Assembly (NCBI GenBank): GCA_004321915.1
Contig: SCQE01000081.1
Coordinates: forward strand, 62,001 to 126,000
Reading direction: 5' to 3'
Source: Nitrospirota bacterium
Lineage (GTDB): Bacteria; Nitrospirota; Thermodesulfovibrionia; Thermodesulfovibrionales; Dissulfurispiraceae
DNA: 64,000 nucleotides
Within the stretch, counting starts at the first letter, position 1; every line of letters starts with the position of its first letter. The notes beneath the pieces are model-generated. The model worked only from the letters and a program-made list of their open reading frames with translations, had not been told where the DNA came from and made no database searches. The position numbers were made by a program, and so were the translations under genes. Shown piece after piece: positions 1 to 7,888 of the stretch.

Positions 1-86
1 ACGCTAGAATGCTTGATCCGGACTGTCTGAAATGTTCCGAATGCGCAGGCGTATGCCCTAAAGGGGCGCTGAGCTTTCCACGCTGA
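1..86 (+). CDS. 4Fe-4S ferredoxin-type protein, C-terminal fragment (5' end outside window)
   Basis: The frame open from position 3 ends at TGA 84-86 and encodes a CxxCxxCxxxCP cluster motif (residues CLKCSECAGVCP), the signature of a [4Fe-4S] binding segment. Only about 27 residues are visible, so the full protein cannot be identified. It may be a small ferredoxin or the ferredoxin-like tail of a larger oxidoreductase. The zinc-ribbon gene begins 30 bases downstream on the same strand, which suggests co-transcription. Confidence 0.7.
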   Translation, partial: ARMLDPDCLKCSECAGVCPKGALSFPR

Positions 87-116
87 TTTCATGACTGATA
101 AAAAGGAGGCGTAAAA

Positions 117-251
117 ATGGCTGATGATTTTTTGTGCATGAGTTGCGGGGGTTGTTATCAGACAGGCACTGCAAAAAGCGATAAATGCCCGAGATGCGGA
201 AACGCGAATGTCATTAAAATCGATTTGGCGAAACTTTTCGGAGGCGGCTGA
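117..251 (+). CDS. small zinc-ribbon protein (44 aa)
   Basis: A short gene starts at ATG 117 after a strong Shine-Dalgarno (AAGGAGG, 103-109) and ends at TGA 249-251. The 44-residue product has a CMSCGGC pair near the N-terminus and CPRCG in the middle, a classic four-cysteine zinc ribbon or rubredoxin-like knuckle. It ends in a Gly-rich tail. Function is unknown; such proteins often bind metal or nucleic acid. It lies just downstream of the ferredoxin fragment and is probably in its operon. Confidence 0.65.
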   Translation: MADDFLCMSCGGCYQTGTAKSDKCPRCGNANVIKIDLAKLFGGG

Positions 252-265
252 AACACCTACTCCTG

Positions 266-796
266 TTAAGACCCGGTCGGGTCTTGGCCGCCGTATTTGG
301 CGCAAAGTCCGGCAATAAAGTTTTCCAATTCGTCAGGCGTACAAGGCGAATCAGGAAGGTTTTCTTCAAGCATGCAGGCTTGAAATATTAGCTTCAGTAG
401 ATGCACCGGGGCATAAGCGGTCAGTTCCATAGGCAACGAGCTGACCGCATTTTCTATGAACAAGGTCTCCGAATACCATAACTCATCAGCTATCGGCTTG
501 GCCGATACACAGTCTTTTCCTTTAAAGGGTTTCAAAGCTGCTCCGCGTTCCAAGGCCAGAGACCTCACCCCTAAATTGACCGACTGAAGGCCTTTTACAG
601 CCGGATTCTGCCCAAGCCTATGCCGGCCTTTTGTAATAGACAGCAACCTTTCGAGGTTTACGCCGGAGCAGTATATAAACGATGCAGGTGCGTCGTCCGC
701 CTGCTTGAAGACAAAATACATAAACGAGGTTTTATATTCGAAGACCGGAAGACTATCGGGGCCGGCAGGACGGTTCAGCAAACTTCTCCGCCCCAT
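266..796 (-). CDS. hypothetical protein
   Basis: The 176-residue product is not recognised. It has no obvious signal peptide or membrane segment and ends with an acidic, Cys-containing helix-like stretch (residues about 140-170). The start is uncertain. The upstream ATG overlaps the end of the acyltransferase gene by 22 bases and has a GGTGA just before it; an internal ATG at 721 would also give a sensible protein (MYFVFKQADDAP). The order suggests it is translated after the acyltransferase. A GC-rich hairpin (268-285) coincides with the stop codon but has no T-run. Confidence 0.5.
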   Translation of the reverse strand: MGRRSLLNRPAGPDSLPVFEYKTSFMYFVFKQADDAPASFIYCSGVNLERLLSITKGRHRLGQNPAVKGLQSVNLGVRSLALERGAALKPFKGKDCVSAKPIADELWYSETLFIENAVSSLPMELTAYAPVHLLKLIFQACMLEENLPDSPCTPDELENFIAGLCAKYGGQDPTGS

Positions 797-1563
797 TCAC
801 CGAGCTTTTTAGTAATAAAGTCTATAATCAAATTGTGCTCTTCCGTTCCTCTGTCTTTTATAAAGAGCGGGGCGCCGAAAGCGATATGCGCGGTTTTATC
901 AGGTGATATCCTGCCGAAGTCTTTCAGGCGCTTGCCGTTGCCCCATGCATCGGTCTTAAGCGCAAAAGGTACTATAGGGACTTCCGCCCTCTTTGCCAGT
1001 TTCAGCCCTATGGTGTTAAACGCCTTGGCGTCGAACACTGCTATACGCGTCGTCTGCGGAAATATTATTACCGAAATGCCCGATTTAAGGCGTTCTGTGC
1101 CTTCTTCGAGGACTTTTTTCAAATCTTCGCGCGGATTTGAACGGCCTACCGCTATAGGGTTTGTGGCGCGCATAAGGTGTTTGAAAACAGGATAGTCGAT
1201 AAGGCCTTCCTTGATCACGAAGGTAGCCTGCTTTTCGGAAGATATGATGCCGGGCAACACAAAGGTTTCAAGAGCGCTCATATGATTTCCGATGAACACG
1301 GCCGGCCCATCGAGCGAAATGAAATTATCAACACCGTCTATCTCTAAGCGGATCCCGACCTTTTCGAGCGCATTCATAACATCCAAGCTGCTTCTCCACC
1401 AAGCCTCATTGTCGTATTTCCCTTGCTTGGCCATAGACGCGCATTTAAAGACTATCCTGAAAAGATTCCGATAAAAAGACAACTCAGGCATCAGCCGTGA
1501 AAAAACAGAAACACTCCTTTTGGGAGTGGCGTAAAAGCCGTTTATGTATTGCAGCCTGTCCAT
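775..1563 (-). CDS. 1-acyl-sn-glycerol-3-phosphate acyltransferase family protein (PlsC-like)
   Basis: This is probably a lysophosphatidate-type acyltransferase acting in membrane phospholipid synthesis at the inner membrane. The 262-aa length fits the PlsC family. The acyl-acceptor motif normally written NHxxxxD appears as GNHMSALETF (residues about 92-101), so the catalytic Asp is replaced by Glu. The second motif (FPEGTR in the family) appears as FPQTTR near residue 168. Both changes are conservative-to-moderate, so activity is likely but the substrate is uncertain. No clear Shine-Dalgarno precedes the chosen start. It is divergent from the Crp/Fnr gene. Confidence 0.75.
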   Translation of the reverse strand: MDRLQYINGFYATPKRSVSVFSRLMPELSFYRNLFRIVFKCASMAKQGKYDNEAWWRSSLDVMNALEKVGIRLEIDGVDNFISLDGPAVFIGNHMSALETFVLPGIISSEKQATFVIKEGLIDYPVFKHLMRATNPIAVGRSNPREDLKKVLEEGTERLKSGISVIIFPQTTRIAVFDAKAFNTIGLKLAKRAEVPIVPFALKTDAWGNGKRLKDFGRISPDKTAHIAFGAPLFIKDRGTEEHNLIIDFITKKLGEWGGEVC

Positions 1564-1643
1564 AAGGAATTAGTTTATTTGCCGATTATGCGGCTTGTCA
1601 ATAAAACCGGTGAAATGTTTACACATTTTTGCTAATATAACAC

Positions 1644-2309
1644 ATGCTTTCGGAAATCGGAATATTCGCAAACCTCGGCAAAGCAGAACTCTCTTCGCTC
1701 GAAACAGCGTGCCACGCCGAGAGTTATAAAAAAAGGAACGCTATCTTTTCCGAGGGCGATCCTGCCGATTGGCTTTTTATTCTGCTCAAAGGCAAAGTCA
1801 AGATCACCAAGCTTTCGAATGAGGGCAAGGAGCTTATATTGGAAATGATAAGCCCGCCCGATTTCTTCGGAGGCCTCGCTGTGGTCAAGGGCTTTCCGTA
1901 TCCCGCCAATGCCGTAGCTATCGAAGACTGCGAAATATTAAAGATGCCCAAATCCGCCTTTCTCAAAACGATCGAAAAACATCCTGACATGACCGTGAAG
2001 ATGCTCGGCAACCTTATAGAGCGTGTCAGGGCTTCGCACGAGAACATGAAGAACATAGCTCTCGAAAAGGTCGATTCCCGCATAGCATATACTCTGGTCA
2101 AGCTCGCCGACAAATACGGCGTGAAGAAAAAAGAAGGAATACTCCTTGACACGAAAGTAACCAAACAGGAACTTGCGGACATGGTCGGCACCACCGTAGA
2201 GACCACTATACGCATTATGAGCAAGTTCAAAAAATCGGGCTACCTAGACGACACTGATGGAAAAATCCTGATCAAAAAAATAGACGTGCTGAAGGATTTT
2301 ACAGCGTAA
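1644..2309 (+). CDS. Crp/Fnr family transcriptional regulator
   Basis: The 221-aa protein has the family's two-part layout. An N-terminal cyclic-nucleotide-binding-type beta barrel (residues about 10-125, with FSEGDPADWLFILLKGKVK) is followed by a long helix and a C-terminal winged helix (about 150-215). The recognition region reads TKQELADMVGTTVETTIRIM, matching the Crp-type helix-turn-helix. There is no N-terminal cysteine cluster, so it is not an iron-sulfur Fnr sensor. The effector could be a nucleotide, CO, NO or redox signal; the sequence does not decide. It is a stand-alone gene, convergent with the ATPase gene 4 bases away. Confidence 0.88.
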   Translation: MLSEIGIFANLGKAELSSLETACHAESYKKRNAIFSEGDPADWLFILLKGKVKITKLSNEGKELILEMISPPDFFGGLAVVKGFPYPANAVAIEDCEILKMPKSAFLKTIEKHPDMTVKMLGNLIERVRASHENMKNIALEKVDSRIAYTLVKLADKYGVKKKEGILLDTKVTKQELADMVGTTVETTIRIMSKFKKSGYLDDTDGKILIKKIDVLKDFTA

Positions 2310-2313
2310 GACT

Positions 2314-3585
2314 TCAGATTAATCTATCCCTGATACTCCAGTATTTCCAGTAGGGGACAGCCTCGACTAAAAGCCCCTCTTTCTCGAATTTGGTTTCGGT
2401 ATCGAGGGTAATGAGCAACGCCTTCCTGAGATTGTTCTTGTCAAGAAACTTGAAAAGCGTCTTAACGTCATCCATGCCTATTTTCGCCCTTATCTTAACC
2501 TCAACAGGCAAAACCGTCTTGTTATGGACGTGGATTATGTCTATCTCCTCTTTTTGCGGGGTTTTAAGGAAGAATTTAGCATCGAGGCAGTTGACAAAGA
2601 ATTGTTCGAGAACAGCCGGCAGGCCAACCTCCGGGTTCATGGCCAGAGTAAATGCCGTATTGCTCGGATAGAGCCTTTTCACCTTCTTCTCGCTCGTAAG
2701 GAAATTCCGGGAATAGTTATAAAGCTTATGCAAAAACAGGGCATATTCAAGGTATGAAATATAATTCGCAATAGTCCGATGGTCAACCTTCAGATCGTTG
2801 CTCAGGTTCTTGTAATCAAGATAAAAGCCCGGATTCGAGGCCGTAATAGTCAACAGCTTCACAAGCAGTTCAGGCAGGTCGAGCTTGAAGGTTTGCGGAA
2901 TGTCCACAAAAGCGACCCGCTCCAGAAGACTCTCTTTTATATACTTCCTGAGCATAGGCTCGTCCATATCGAGCGCCTCGATAAATCCGCCGGTCTTCAG
3001 GAATGCGGCCAGATGCCTTTTCAGTTCCTTTTCGAATATCTTTTCCCTGCGGCTGTCTATGACGGCCCCTTTAAAATCGAGATACTCCTCGAAATCCAGC
3101 GGCTTTATCATAAAATCAAAAAACCGCCCTGCAAGGCTCTCCCTCGTTCCCTGCCACATGGTTATCTGCGCCGAGCCGGTCAGAAAGATTTTCAATTTGG
3201 GATTTGTGTCGTACAGGAGCTTTATCTTTGAAGGCCAGCCGTCGAGTTTCTGTATCTCGTCGAGGAAAATATAGACCTTCTTTTTGGATATGTCCTCCCT
3301 AAGCGCATCCGTCTCGTACTGCTTGATAAGCCCTTCCAGATCATACCTTGACTCGTCGAACGAGAAATACATGACGCTATAAGGACTCACGCCCTTTCTA
3401 AGGAGCTCGTCGATGATCCGGTACATCAGGGTCGTCTTGCCGACCCTCCGCAAGCCGGTGAGCAGCACTATCTGACGTTTGTCCATATACTTCAAGAGCT
3501 CGCCGAATATCTTTCTTTTTCTTCCCGTGAACTCCGGCGAGACCTTTCCCGACTTCCACCACGGGTTAAAATCCTGCAATTCCAT
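2314..3585 (-). CDS. ATPase of the AAA/DUF4143 family
   Basis: The 423-aa protein has a P-loop near residues 43-51 (TGLRRVGKTT), a Walker B with YIFLDEIQKL (about 105-115), the sensor LTGSAQ (about 135), and a C-terminal DUF4143 region containing a PD-(D/E)XK-like patch (EEIDIIHVHNKTVLPVEVKI). This matches the widespread prokaryotic ATPases that pair a STAND/AAA-like ATPase with a nuclease-like C-terminal domain. Their biological role is mostly unknown; defence or mobile-element functions have been proposed for relatives. It is a single gene with its own promoter and palindromic operator directly upstream. Confidence 0.85.
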   Translation of the reverse strand: MELQDFNPWWKSGKVSPEFTGRKRKIFGELLKYMDKRQIVLLTGLRRVGKTTLMYRIIDELLRKGVSPYSVMYFSFDESRYDLEGLIKQYETDALREDISKKKVYIFLDEIQKLDGWPSKIKLLYDTNPKLKIFLTGSAQITMWQGTRESLAGRFFDFMIKPLDFEEYLDFKGAVIDSRREKIFEKELKRHLAAFLKTGGFIEALDMDEPMLRKYIKESLLERVAFVDIPQTFKLDLPELLVKLLTITASNPGFYLDYKNLSNDLKVDHRTIANYISYLEYALFLHKLYNYSRNFLTSEKKVKRLYPSNTAFTLAMNPEVGLPAVLEQFFVNCLDAKFFLKTPQKEEIDIIHVHNKTVLPVEVKIRAKIGMDDVKTLFKFLDKNNLRKALLITLDTETKFEKEGLLVEAVPYWKYWSIRDRLI

Positions 3586-3597
3586 TAGCTCTCCGAT

Positions 3598-3622
3598 GTA
3601 ATTGAAATTAAATTTCAGTTAC
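3598..3622. promoter_or_regulatory. 25-bp palindromic operator-like site upstream of the ATPase gene
   Basis: The half-sites GTAA-N-TGAAATT and AATTTCA-N-TTAC form a near-perfect 25-bp palindrome that is broken only at two symmetric positions and at the centre. It lies 13-37 bases upstream of the ATPase start, just downstream of a strong -10 box, so a bound protein would block transcription initiation. No other copy was noticed in the window. Confidence 0.5.
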
Positions 3623-3651
3623 ATTATATTGTTAATAAAAAATAATTGCAA
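3623..3651 (-). promoter_or_regulatory. sigma-70 type promoter of the ATPase gene
   Basis: On the minus strand there is TTGCAA (3651-3646), a 17-base spacer and TATAAT (3628-3623). The expected transcription start falls inside the 25-bp palindrome. Confidence 0.55.
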
Positions 3652-3737
3652 GGGGGATAGACAGGACGGGGCGAATAGGGACTATTGATTGGAATAGTCT
3701 TTACAAACTTTGCCTTTAGAAAATAAACAAAATACCC

Positions 3738-4778
3738 TTAGCTTTCTAAATCTTTCAAACGCTTTAAATCACTCACTGTTTTCACTCGCAATAATTCACT
3801 CATTTTTGTTTTAAATTTAACCTGCCCTATTGTTTTGCCGCCTTTATTAAATGGAATTTCCTTATCTAATTCTATAAGTTCGCCAAGTTGATATTGTTTA
3901 TGTGTATCCTTCAAATCTTTTTTCCGTTCCATCAAATACCAACTTTTCAACTCTGGAACGCCTTCAACTGTTTTAAACAGCGGCACATTAATTTCAGTTG
4001 ATATAACATTTGCGATATGAGTGATGGCTTGGGGCTTATCCTTTCTGTGTGTCCTGTAAAACGCTAAATACTGTGCATCGGGAGTACCATTATCTTGAAC
4101 TGCTATTTTTTTATTTTTAATAAGTTGCCAATTTTCTTCATTTGTAACAATAACCAAAACTTCAACAACATCTTTGATTTTTTGTTCGTTTATTTTCTTT
4201 TTCGAGTACATTTTATCTCCCATGTATTCATTAAATTGTTTATAAATATCCATCCTTATTTTCCTGCATTCTTGAATTAGCTTGAGCAGTTCCTCCCAAC
4301 AGAGACAAGATATCTTGTTTCTTTCAATATTAACCTTTGCTTTTAGTTCATCATGGTTTATTGGGAACTTGGTAATGCAAACTAATGCGGTTTGTTTATA
4401 CTCCTCAGAAATCGTGTTTAATATTTGGGCATACTTGTTAAGCTGATCACTTAATCTGTCTATGTTGTCTTTTCTTATGATTTTTGATTCTATAAAAACT
4501 ATGAATTCCCCATATAGTCTTAATTGTACGTCGATACGACTTTTCCCATCATCATAAGCGACTTGTGTTTCAATGTCAACCTGTTTAAGTTTTCCCTTGG
4601 ACACTGTGATATTTAGTTTCCTAAGAAAAGTACTAAGTATTTGTGTATTTTGTGTCAACAAAAATCCGAAACCCGCAGATATTCTATCCTCTTCTTTATC
4701 AAACTTATTCAGTAGGTTAAATATATTATTAACATTCATTGCAAAATTTACTCCACAAAAAAAGTTGTTTTCCCCCAA
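3738..4778 (-). CDS. PD-(D/E)XK nuclease-like protein of unknown function
   Basis: The 346-aa product carries a plausible PD-(D/E)XK core around residues 75-100: RIDVQLRLYGEF followed by IVFIESKI, which supplies the Asp and the E-x-K. Proteins of this kind often act as restriction-like or defence nucleases, but the rest of the sequence is not recognised. A second in-frame ATG at 4739 (MNVNNIFNLL) is an alternative start. The region is visibly more A+T-rich than its neighbours, a sign of recent transfer. It has no evident partner gene; 152 and 220 non-coding bases flank it. Confidence 0.55.
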   Translation of the reverse strand: MGENNFFCGVNFAMNVNNIFNLLNKFDKEEDRISAGFGFLLTQNTQILSTFLRKLNITVSKGKLKQVDIETQVAYDDGKSRIDVQLRLYGEFIVFIESKIIRKDNIDRLSDQLNKYAQILNTISEEYKQTALVCITKFPINHDELKAKVNIERNKISCLCWEELLKLIQECRKIRMDIYKQFNEYMGDKMYSKKKINEQKIKDVVEVLVIVTNEENWQLIKNKKIAVQDNGTPDAQYLAFYRTHRKDKPQAITHIANVISTEINVPLFKTVEGVPELKSWYLMERKKDLKDTHKQYQLGELIELDKEIPFNKGGKTIGQVKFKTKMSELLRVKTVSDLKRLKDLES

Positions 4779-4998
4779 AACGATGCCTACAATTGTCGCT
4801 ATTATACCAAAGTTTTGCTATTTTTGATATCGGCGCGTATGTGAGCTATGCAATCAAGTGTAGCAGGCTTGCCAAATTATCAATATGTCGTATAAATTTT
4901 TGCTTTTTCCACCCTTACTAAATCTATATGGGTTCGAATAAATTCAACAGTCAGTTTCTTGTAATGCTTTGTTCGCTCTTTCACTTCCTTTAGGCTAC
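4779..4998. other. 220-bp A+T-rich intergenic stretch, no feature recognised
   Basis: I see no gene, RNA or convincing repeat here. Its low G+C matches the adjacent nuclease-like gene and may be part of the same acquired segment. Confidence 0.4.
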
Positions 4999-7197
4999 TT
5001 ATCTTCCTCCCCCGAAACCTATCATTATTTTCTCGCCCTTCTTATGCTTCACCTCAGCCACAAGCGCGTCAATCAGCCGCCGGTGCGTTATCTCCGCCCT
5101 ATCGGAAAATTCAAACCGGTCTCTGACCGCGATAAAATCGCCCGGCGTTAAATTGCAAATGTTTTTGAGAACAGCGATCTGTTCTGCGCTGGGTTTTGCC
5201 TCACCTGAAAACAACGGCATCAGCAGGGTGTTGTAAAAGTGCAGATTGCCTTCCGGTTTTAGCGGCCTGAATTCTATCTTGAACTTGAACCGTCTCAGCG
5301 CCGCGTGGTCAAGCCCGTCAATATCGTTTGTGGCAAAGACGGTTATGCCTGAGTAGGCGTCAAGCTGGGCCAAAATTTCGTTCGTAAAGCTCTTCTCCCA
5401 AGACCTCTGCGCCGAACTACGCGGATAAAGAAAGGTGTCTGCTTCGTCAAAAAAGAGAATGCCTTCATCTCGTTTTGCCTCATGAAAGGCCTCCGCGATG
5501 TTCTTTTCTGTCTCGCCCACCCATTTTGACTGAATATCGCTCGCCCTTTTAAGCAGCACCTGCTTGTCGAGCACATGGCCGAGATAATGCACAAACTCGC
5601 TCTTGCCTGTGCCGGGCATGCCGTAGAGCAACAGCGCCAAAGACCTTGTTTCAGAACTTGCGCGGCGGAAATCTTCATAGCGCCTTATGATGGGGATTAT
5701 TTCGCCTAAATCCTGCGAGGCATTCAGCCCTTCGAGGGAATAGGTTCCGAAGCTTTTTTTCACTTTGTTTGTTTCGGCCTTCCCTGTCGTAACCCTTTCA
5801 TGGCTTTTAAGCACCGCCCTGACTTTCTTTAACAGGGCATCTTTGTTCTGTTTCCTTTTTATGCCCGCAAGCGCGACGGCATTGACTATGCCTCCGGCAT
5901 CGACAGAATAGTCGTGTGATATTTCTTTCAATTCCTCATCCGTAAAAATGCCGTCAAGCTTTTTCTTTCTGAGTTCATGCTGCAAAACCTTGATCCTGTC
6001 TTTGCTGCCGAGTTTCTTGAATTCAAGCGTGTAGGAAAAGCGCCGCATCGTTGAGGGGTGTATCGCATAAGTATCGTTGCTTATCCAGATGATCTTATGC
6101 TTGTGATCATCAAGCAGCTCATTGACCTTGCTTTTGCTCAGCTCTTTCTTGAAAAAGAAAGACTCGGAACCCAGCAGTTCTTCGGCCTCGTCCACAAGCA
6201 CCAATGTTTTTGGGCCTTCCGCTAAATACAAAGCTGCCTGAAGCCCTGATATCCTCTCTTTGGGGTCGTCCGACTCGGGAATATTTATACTGATAAGGCC
6301 TTTGCCGTATTCTTTGGCAAGCGTTTTGGCGAGAGATGTCTTGCCTGTCCCCGGCCTTCCGTACAGAAGGATATTGCATCTTCCGGCACCCTTGAGCAAA
6401 TCCCTTAATACAAGCTGCTCGTCTTCAGCCAAGCTGAAATCCGAAAGCGAAAGCTCAGAATCATTGCCGGTTGTATAAAACTTGTGTTTCAGCTCTCTTT
6501 TTGATATGTCCGACAAATAATCCTTGCACCACCCGCTCAGCTCAATACCACGCTCAAGTTCGCTGCATATCAGCAGTCCGGTTTTTAGGAGCGTCCCCTT
6601 TGACAATGCCTTTAGTATCTCCCGCCGCTTAATCCCCAAGACACAGTGCCCGAAGCTTTTTAATTTGATATAAGAGGAAAAACTTAACCCGACATTTTCC
6701 AAAAAAGAATCGAGGTCATGCGATGTATCGCGGAGGTAATAAAAAAATACGACTTCAGCCTCTACATCCGAGAGGCCGAACATTTTTTTCAGGGTTAAAA
6801 GACGGGGCTGGAACTCGTTGTCCCTGCCGCGTCCGAGATTGTCCATCCGTTTTAAGACCATCGGCAGGACTTTATCCCTGAGATGACGCATGACAATGGT
6901 TTTAGGGATTTTGCTGATCCTGACAGTTTCATAATCTTCATCATCCTCATTAATCCTGTTCTTTGACGAACTGGCCCGATAGCCCTTAAGGCCTGCAAAG
7001 ACCGGTTTTTCTCCCAATATTGCCGATGCAAACTCCATAATCTCATTGGCTTTTCCATAAGCAATTTCAGAAGTTATGACGGATGCAAGATACTGACAGA
7101 ACTTGAGCTCCTCGAACCTTGTCCTTATCATCGAACTTTGTTGCATCCCATATTTCCGTCTTCGCCTCGACCTGAGTATCATTGCACTCACAGACAT
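4999..7197 (-). CDS. tandem AAA+ ATPase (two P-loop modules, 732 aa)
   Basis: The start at 7197 is supported by GGAGG five bases upstream. The N-terminal ~250 residues are a non-recognised helical region. The first AAA+ module has Walker A YGRPGTGKTS (about residue 280) and Walker B LVLVDEAEELL. The second has YGMPGTGKSE (about residue 545) and Walker B ILFFDEADTFLYPRS. Both have downstream sensor and arginine-rich segments (MRRFSYTLEFK, LRRFKFKIEFR), which resemble the FtsH/Cdc48-like classic clade. This points to an ATP-driven remodelling factor acting on proteins in the cytoplasm. Substrate and partners are unknown. It is divergent from the BrnT gene. Confidence 0.8.
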   Translation of the reverse strand: MSVSAMILRSRRRRKYGMQQSSMIRTRFEELKFCQYLASVITSEIAYGKANEIMEFASAILGEKPVFAGLKGYRASSSKNRINEDDEDYETVRISKIPKTIVMRHLRDKVLPMVLKRMDNLGRGRDNEFQPRLLTLKKMFGLSDVEAEVVFFYYLRDTSHDLDSFLENVGLSFSSYIKLKSFGHCVLGIKRREILKALSKGTLLKTGLLICSELERGIELSGWCKDYLSDISKRELKHKFYTTGNDSELSLSDFSLAEDEQLVLRDLLKGAGRCNILLYGRPGTGKTSLAKTLAKEYGKGLISINIPESDDPKERISGLQAALYLAEGPKTLVLVDEAEELLGSESFFFKKELSKSKVNELLDDHKHKIIWISNDTYAIHPSTMRRFSYTLEFKKLGSKDRIKVLQHELRKKKLDGIFTDEELKEISHDYSVDAGGIVNAVALAGIKRKQNKDALLKKVRAVLKSHERVTTGKAETNKVKKSFGTYSLEGLNASQDLGEIIPIIRRYEDFRRASSETRSLALLLYGMPGTGKSEFVHYLGHVLDKQVLLKRASDIQSKWVGETEKNIAEAFHEAKRDEGILFFDEADTFLYPRSSAQRSWEKSFTNEILAQLDAYSGITVFATNDIDGLDHAALRRFKFKIEFRPLKPEGNLHFYNTLLMPLFSGEAKPSAEQIAVLKNICNLTPGDFIAVRDRFEFSDRAEITHRRLIDALVAEVKHKKGEKIMIGFGGGR

Positions 7198-7304
7198 ACC
7201 CGCCTCCTAAAATTGTCTTCTCTCTTTATTTATGACACACGCCTGTGACAACAGTATGTCAGCGCACTACAAGCAAAGAAAACAAGGTATTTTTTGCAGT
7301 TGTG

Positions 7305-7333
7305 TTGACAGCATTGGTATATGGTGATAATAT
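7305..7333 (+). promoter_or_regulatory. strong sigma-70 promoter for brnT, possibly giving a leaderless mRNA
   Basis: TTGACA (7305-7310), a 17-base spacer and TATAAT-like TAATAT (7328-7333) form a near-consensus promoter. The brnT ATG is at 7341, eight bases after the -10 box, so the transcript would start at or within a base or two of the start codon. Confidence 0.65.
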
Positions 7334-7340
7334 ACATTTG

Positions 7341-7652
7341 ATGATAGACCTTGGGTTGATAGAGGGTTTCGACTGGGACGAAGGCAATGCCTATAAAAGC
7401 GACAAACACGGAATAAGTTCTTCCGAAGCCGAGCAAATATTTATAAATGAGCCATTGCTGCTTTTATGCGATGAAAAGCACAGCCAAAAAGAACCCAGAT
7501 ATCATGCGCTCGGCAAAACGAACGATGGGAGGATTCTTCATGTAACATTCACATTGCGCGAGAAGGGGACAAAGATCCGTGTTATATCGGCCCGTCCTGC
7601 GCACAAGAAAGAGAGGGTTATTTATGAACAAAAAACTAAAGCCGGCGCCTAA
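7341..7652 (+). CDS. brnT: BrnT family toxin (DUF497, RelE-like ribonuclease)
   Basis: From ATG 7341 the 103-aa product begins MIDLGLIEGFDWDEGNAYKS and contains the BrnT hallmarks FDWDEGN, SDKHGIS, SEAEQIF, RYHALGKTNDGRILHVTFT and IRVISARPA. BrnT toxins are RelE-fold ribonucleases that inhibit translation and are held by a DNA-binding antitoxin. The longer upstream reading is less likely because the family begins at this point and the promoter lies inside the extension. The antitoxin gene overlaps the 3' end, the usual BrnT-antitoxin order. Confidence 0.88.
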   Translation: MIDLGLIEGFDWDEGNAYKSDKHGISSSEAEQIFINEPLLLLCDEKHSQKEPRYHALGKTNDGRILHVTFTLREKGTKIRVISARPAHKKERVIYEQKTKAGA

Positions 7653-7884
7653 ATTCAGATCAGAGTCTGAGGAGCGCAAATTTTGGGAAACTCACAGCAC
7701 TGACGAGTACCTTGATTGGTCCAAATCGCAGGCCGTACGGTTTCCGAATCTCAAGCCCTCAACGCAGTCAATATCTATCCGGCTGCCTGTCTCGCTGCTT
7801 GAGCGCATAAAAATCGAGGCCAATAAAAGAGATGTGCCTTATCAGTCCTTAATAAAGGTCTGGCTGTCGGAAAAACTGGCATAA
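7624..7884 (+). CDS. CopG-family antitoxin (BrnA-type partner)
   Basis: The start at ATG 7624 (MNKKLKPAPK) lies within the last 29 bases of brnT, consistent with coupled translation. The 86-aa protein has SEEREFWE-like text (SEERKFWETHST) and a C-terminal ribbon-helix-helix segment SISIRLPVSLLERIKIEANK followed by VPYQSLIKVWL. These match the CopG-type antitoxin family that commonly pairs with BrnT-like toxins. It should bind the toxin and repress the operon promoter at 7305-7333. Confidence 0.85.
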   Translation: MNKKLKPAPKFRSESEERKFWETHSTDEYLDWSKSQAVRFPNLKPSTQSISIRLPVSLLERIKIEANKRDVPYQSLIKVWLSEKLA

Positions 7885-7888
7885 TTTC

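Noticed and set aside
268-285. GC-rich hairpin AAGACCCG/CGGGTCTT as a terminator
   Set aside because: No T-run follows on either strand, so termination is not supported.
620-1195. 191-codon open frame on the plus strand
   Set aside because: It lies antisense to the acyltransferase and the hypothetical gene, lacks a ribosome site and shows no recognisable protein features.
1595-1641. Promoter for the Crp/Fnr gene (TTGTCA and TATAAC candidates)
   Set aside because: The hexamers do not pair at a usable spacing, and the best -10 lies too close to the ATG.
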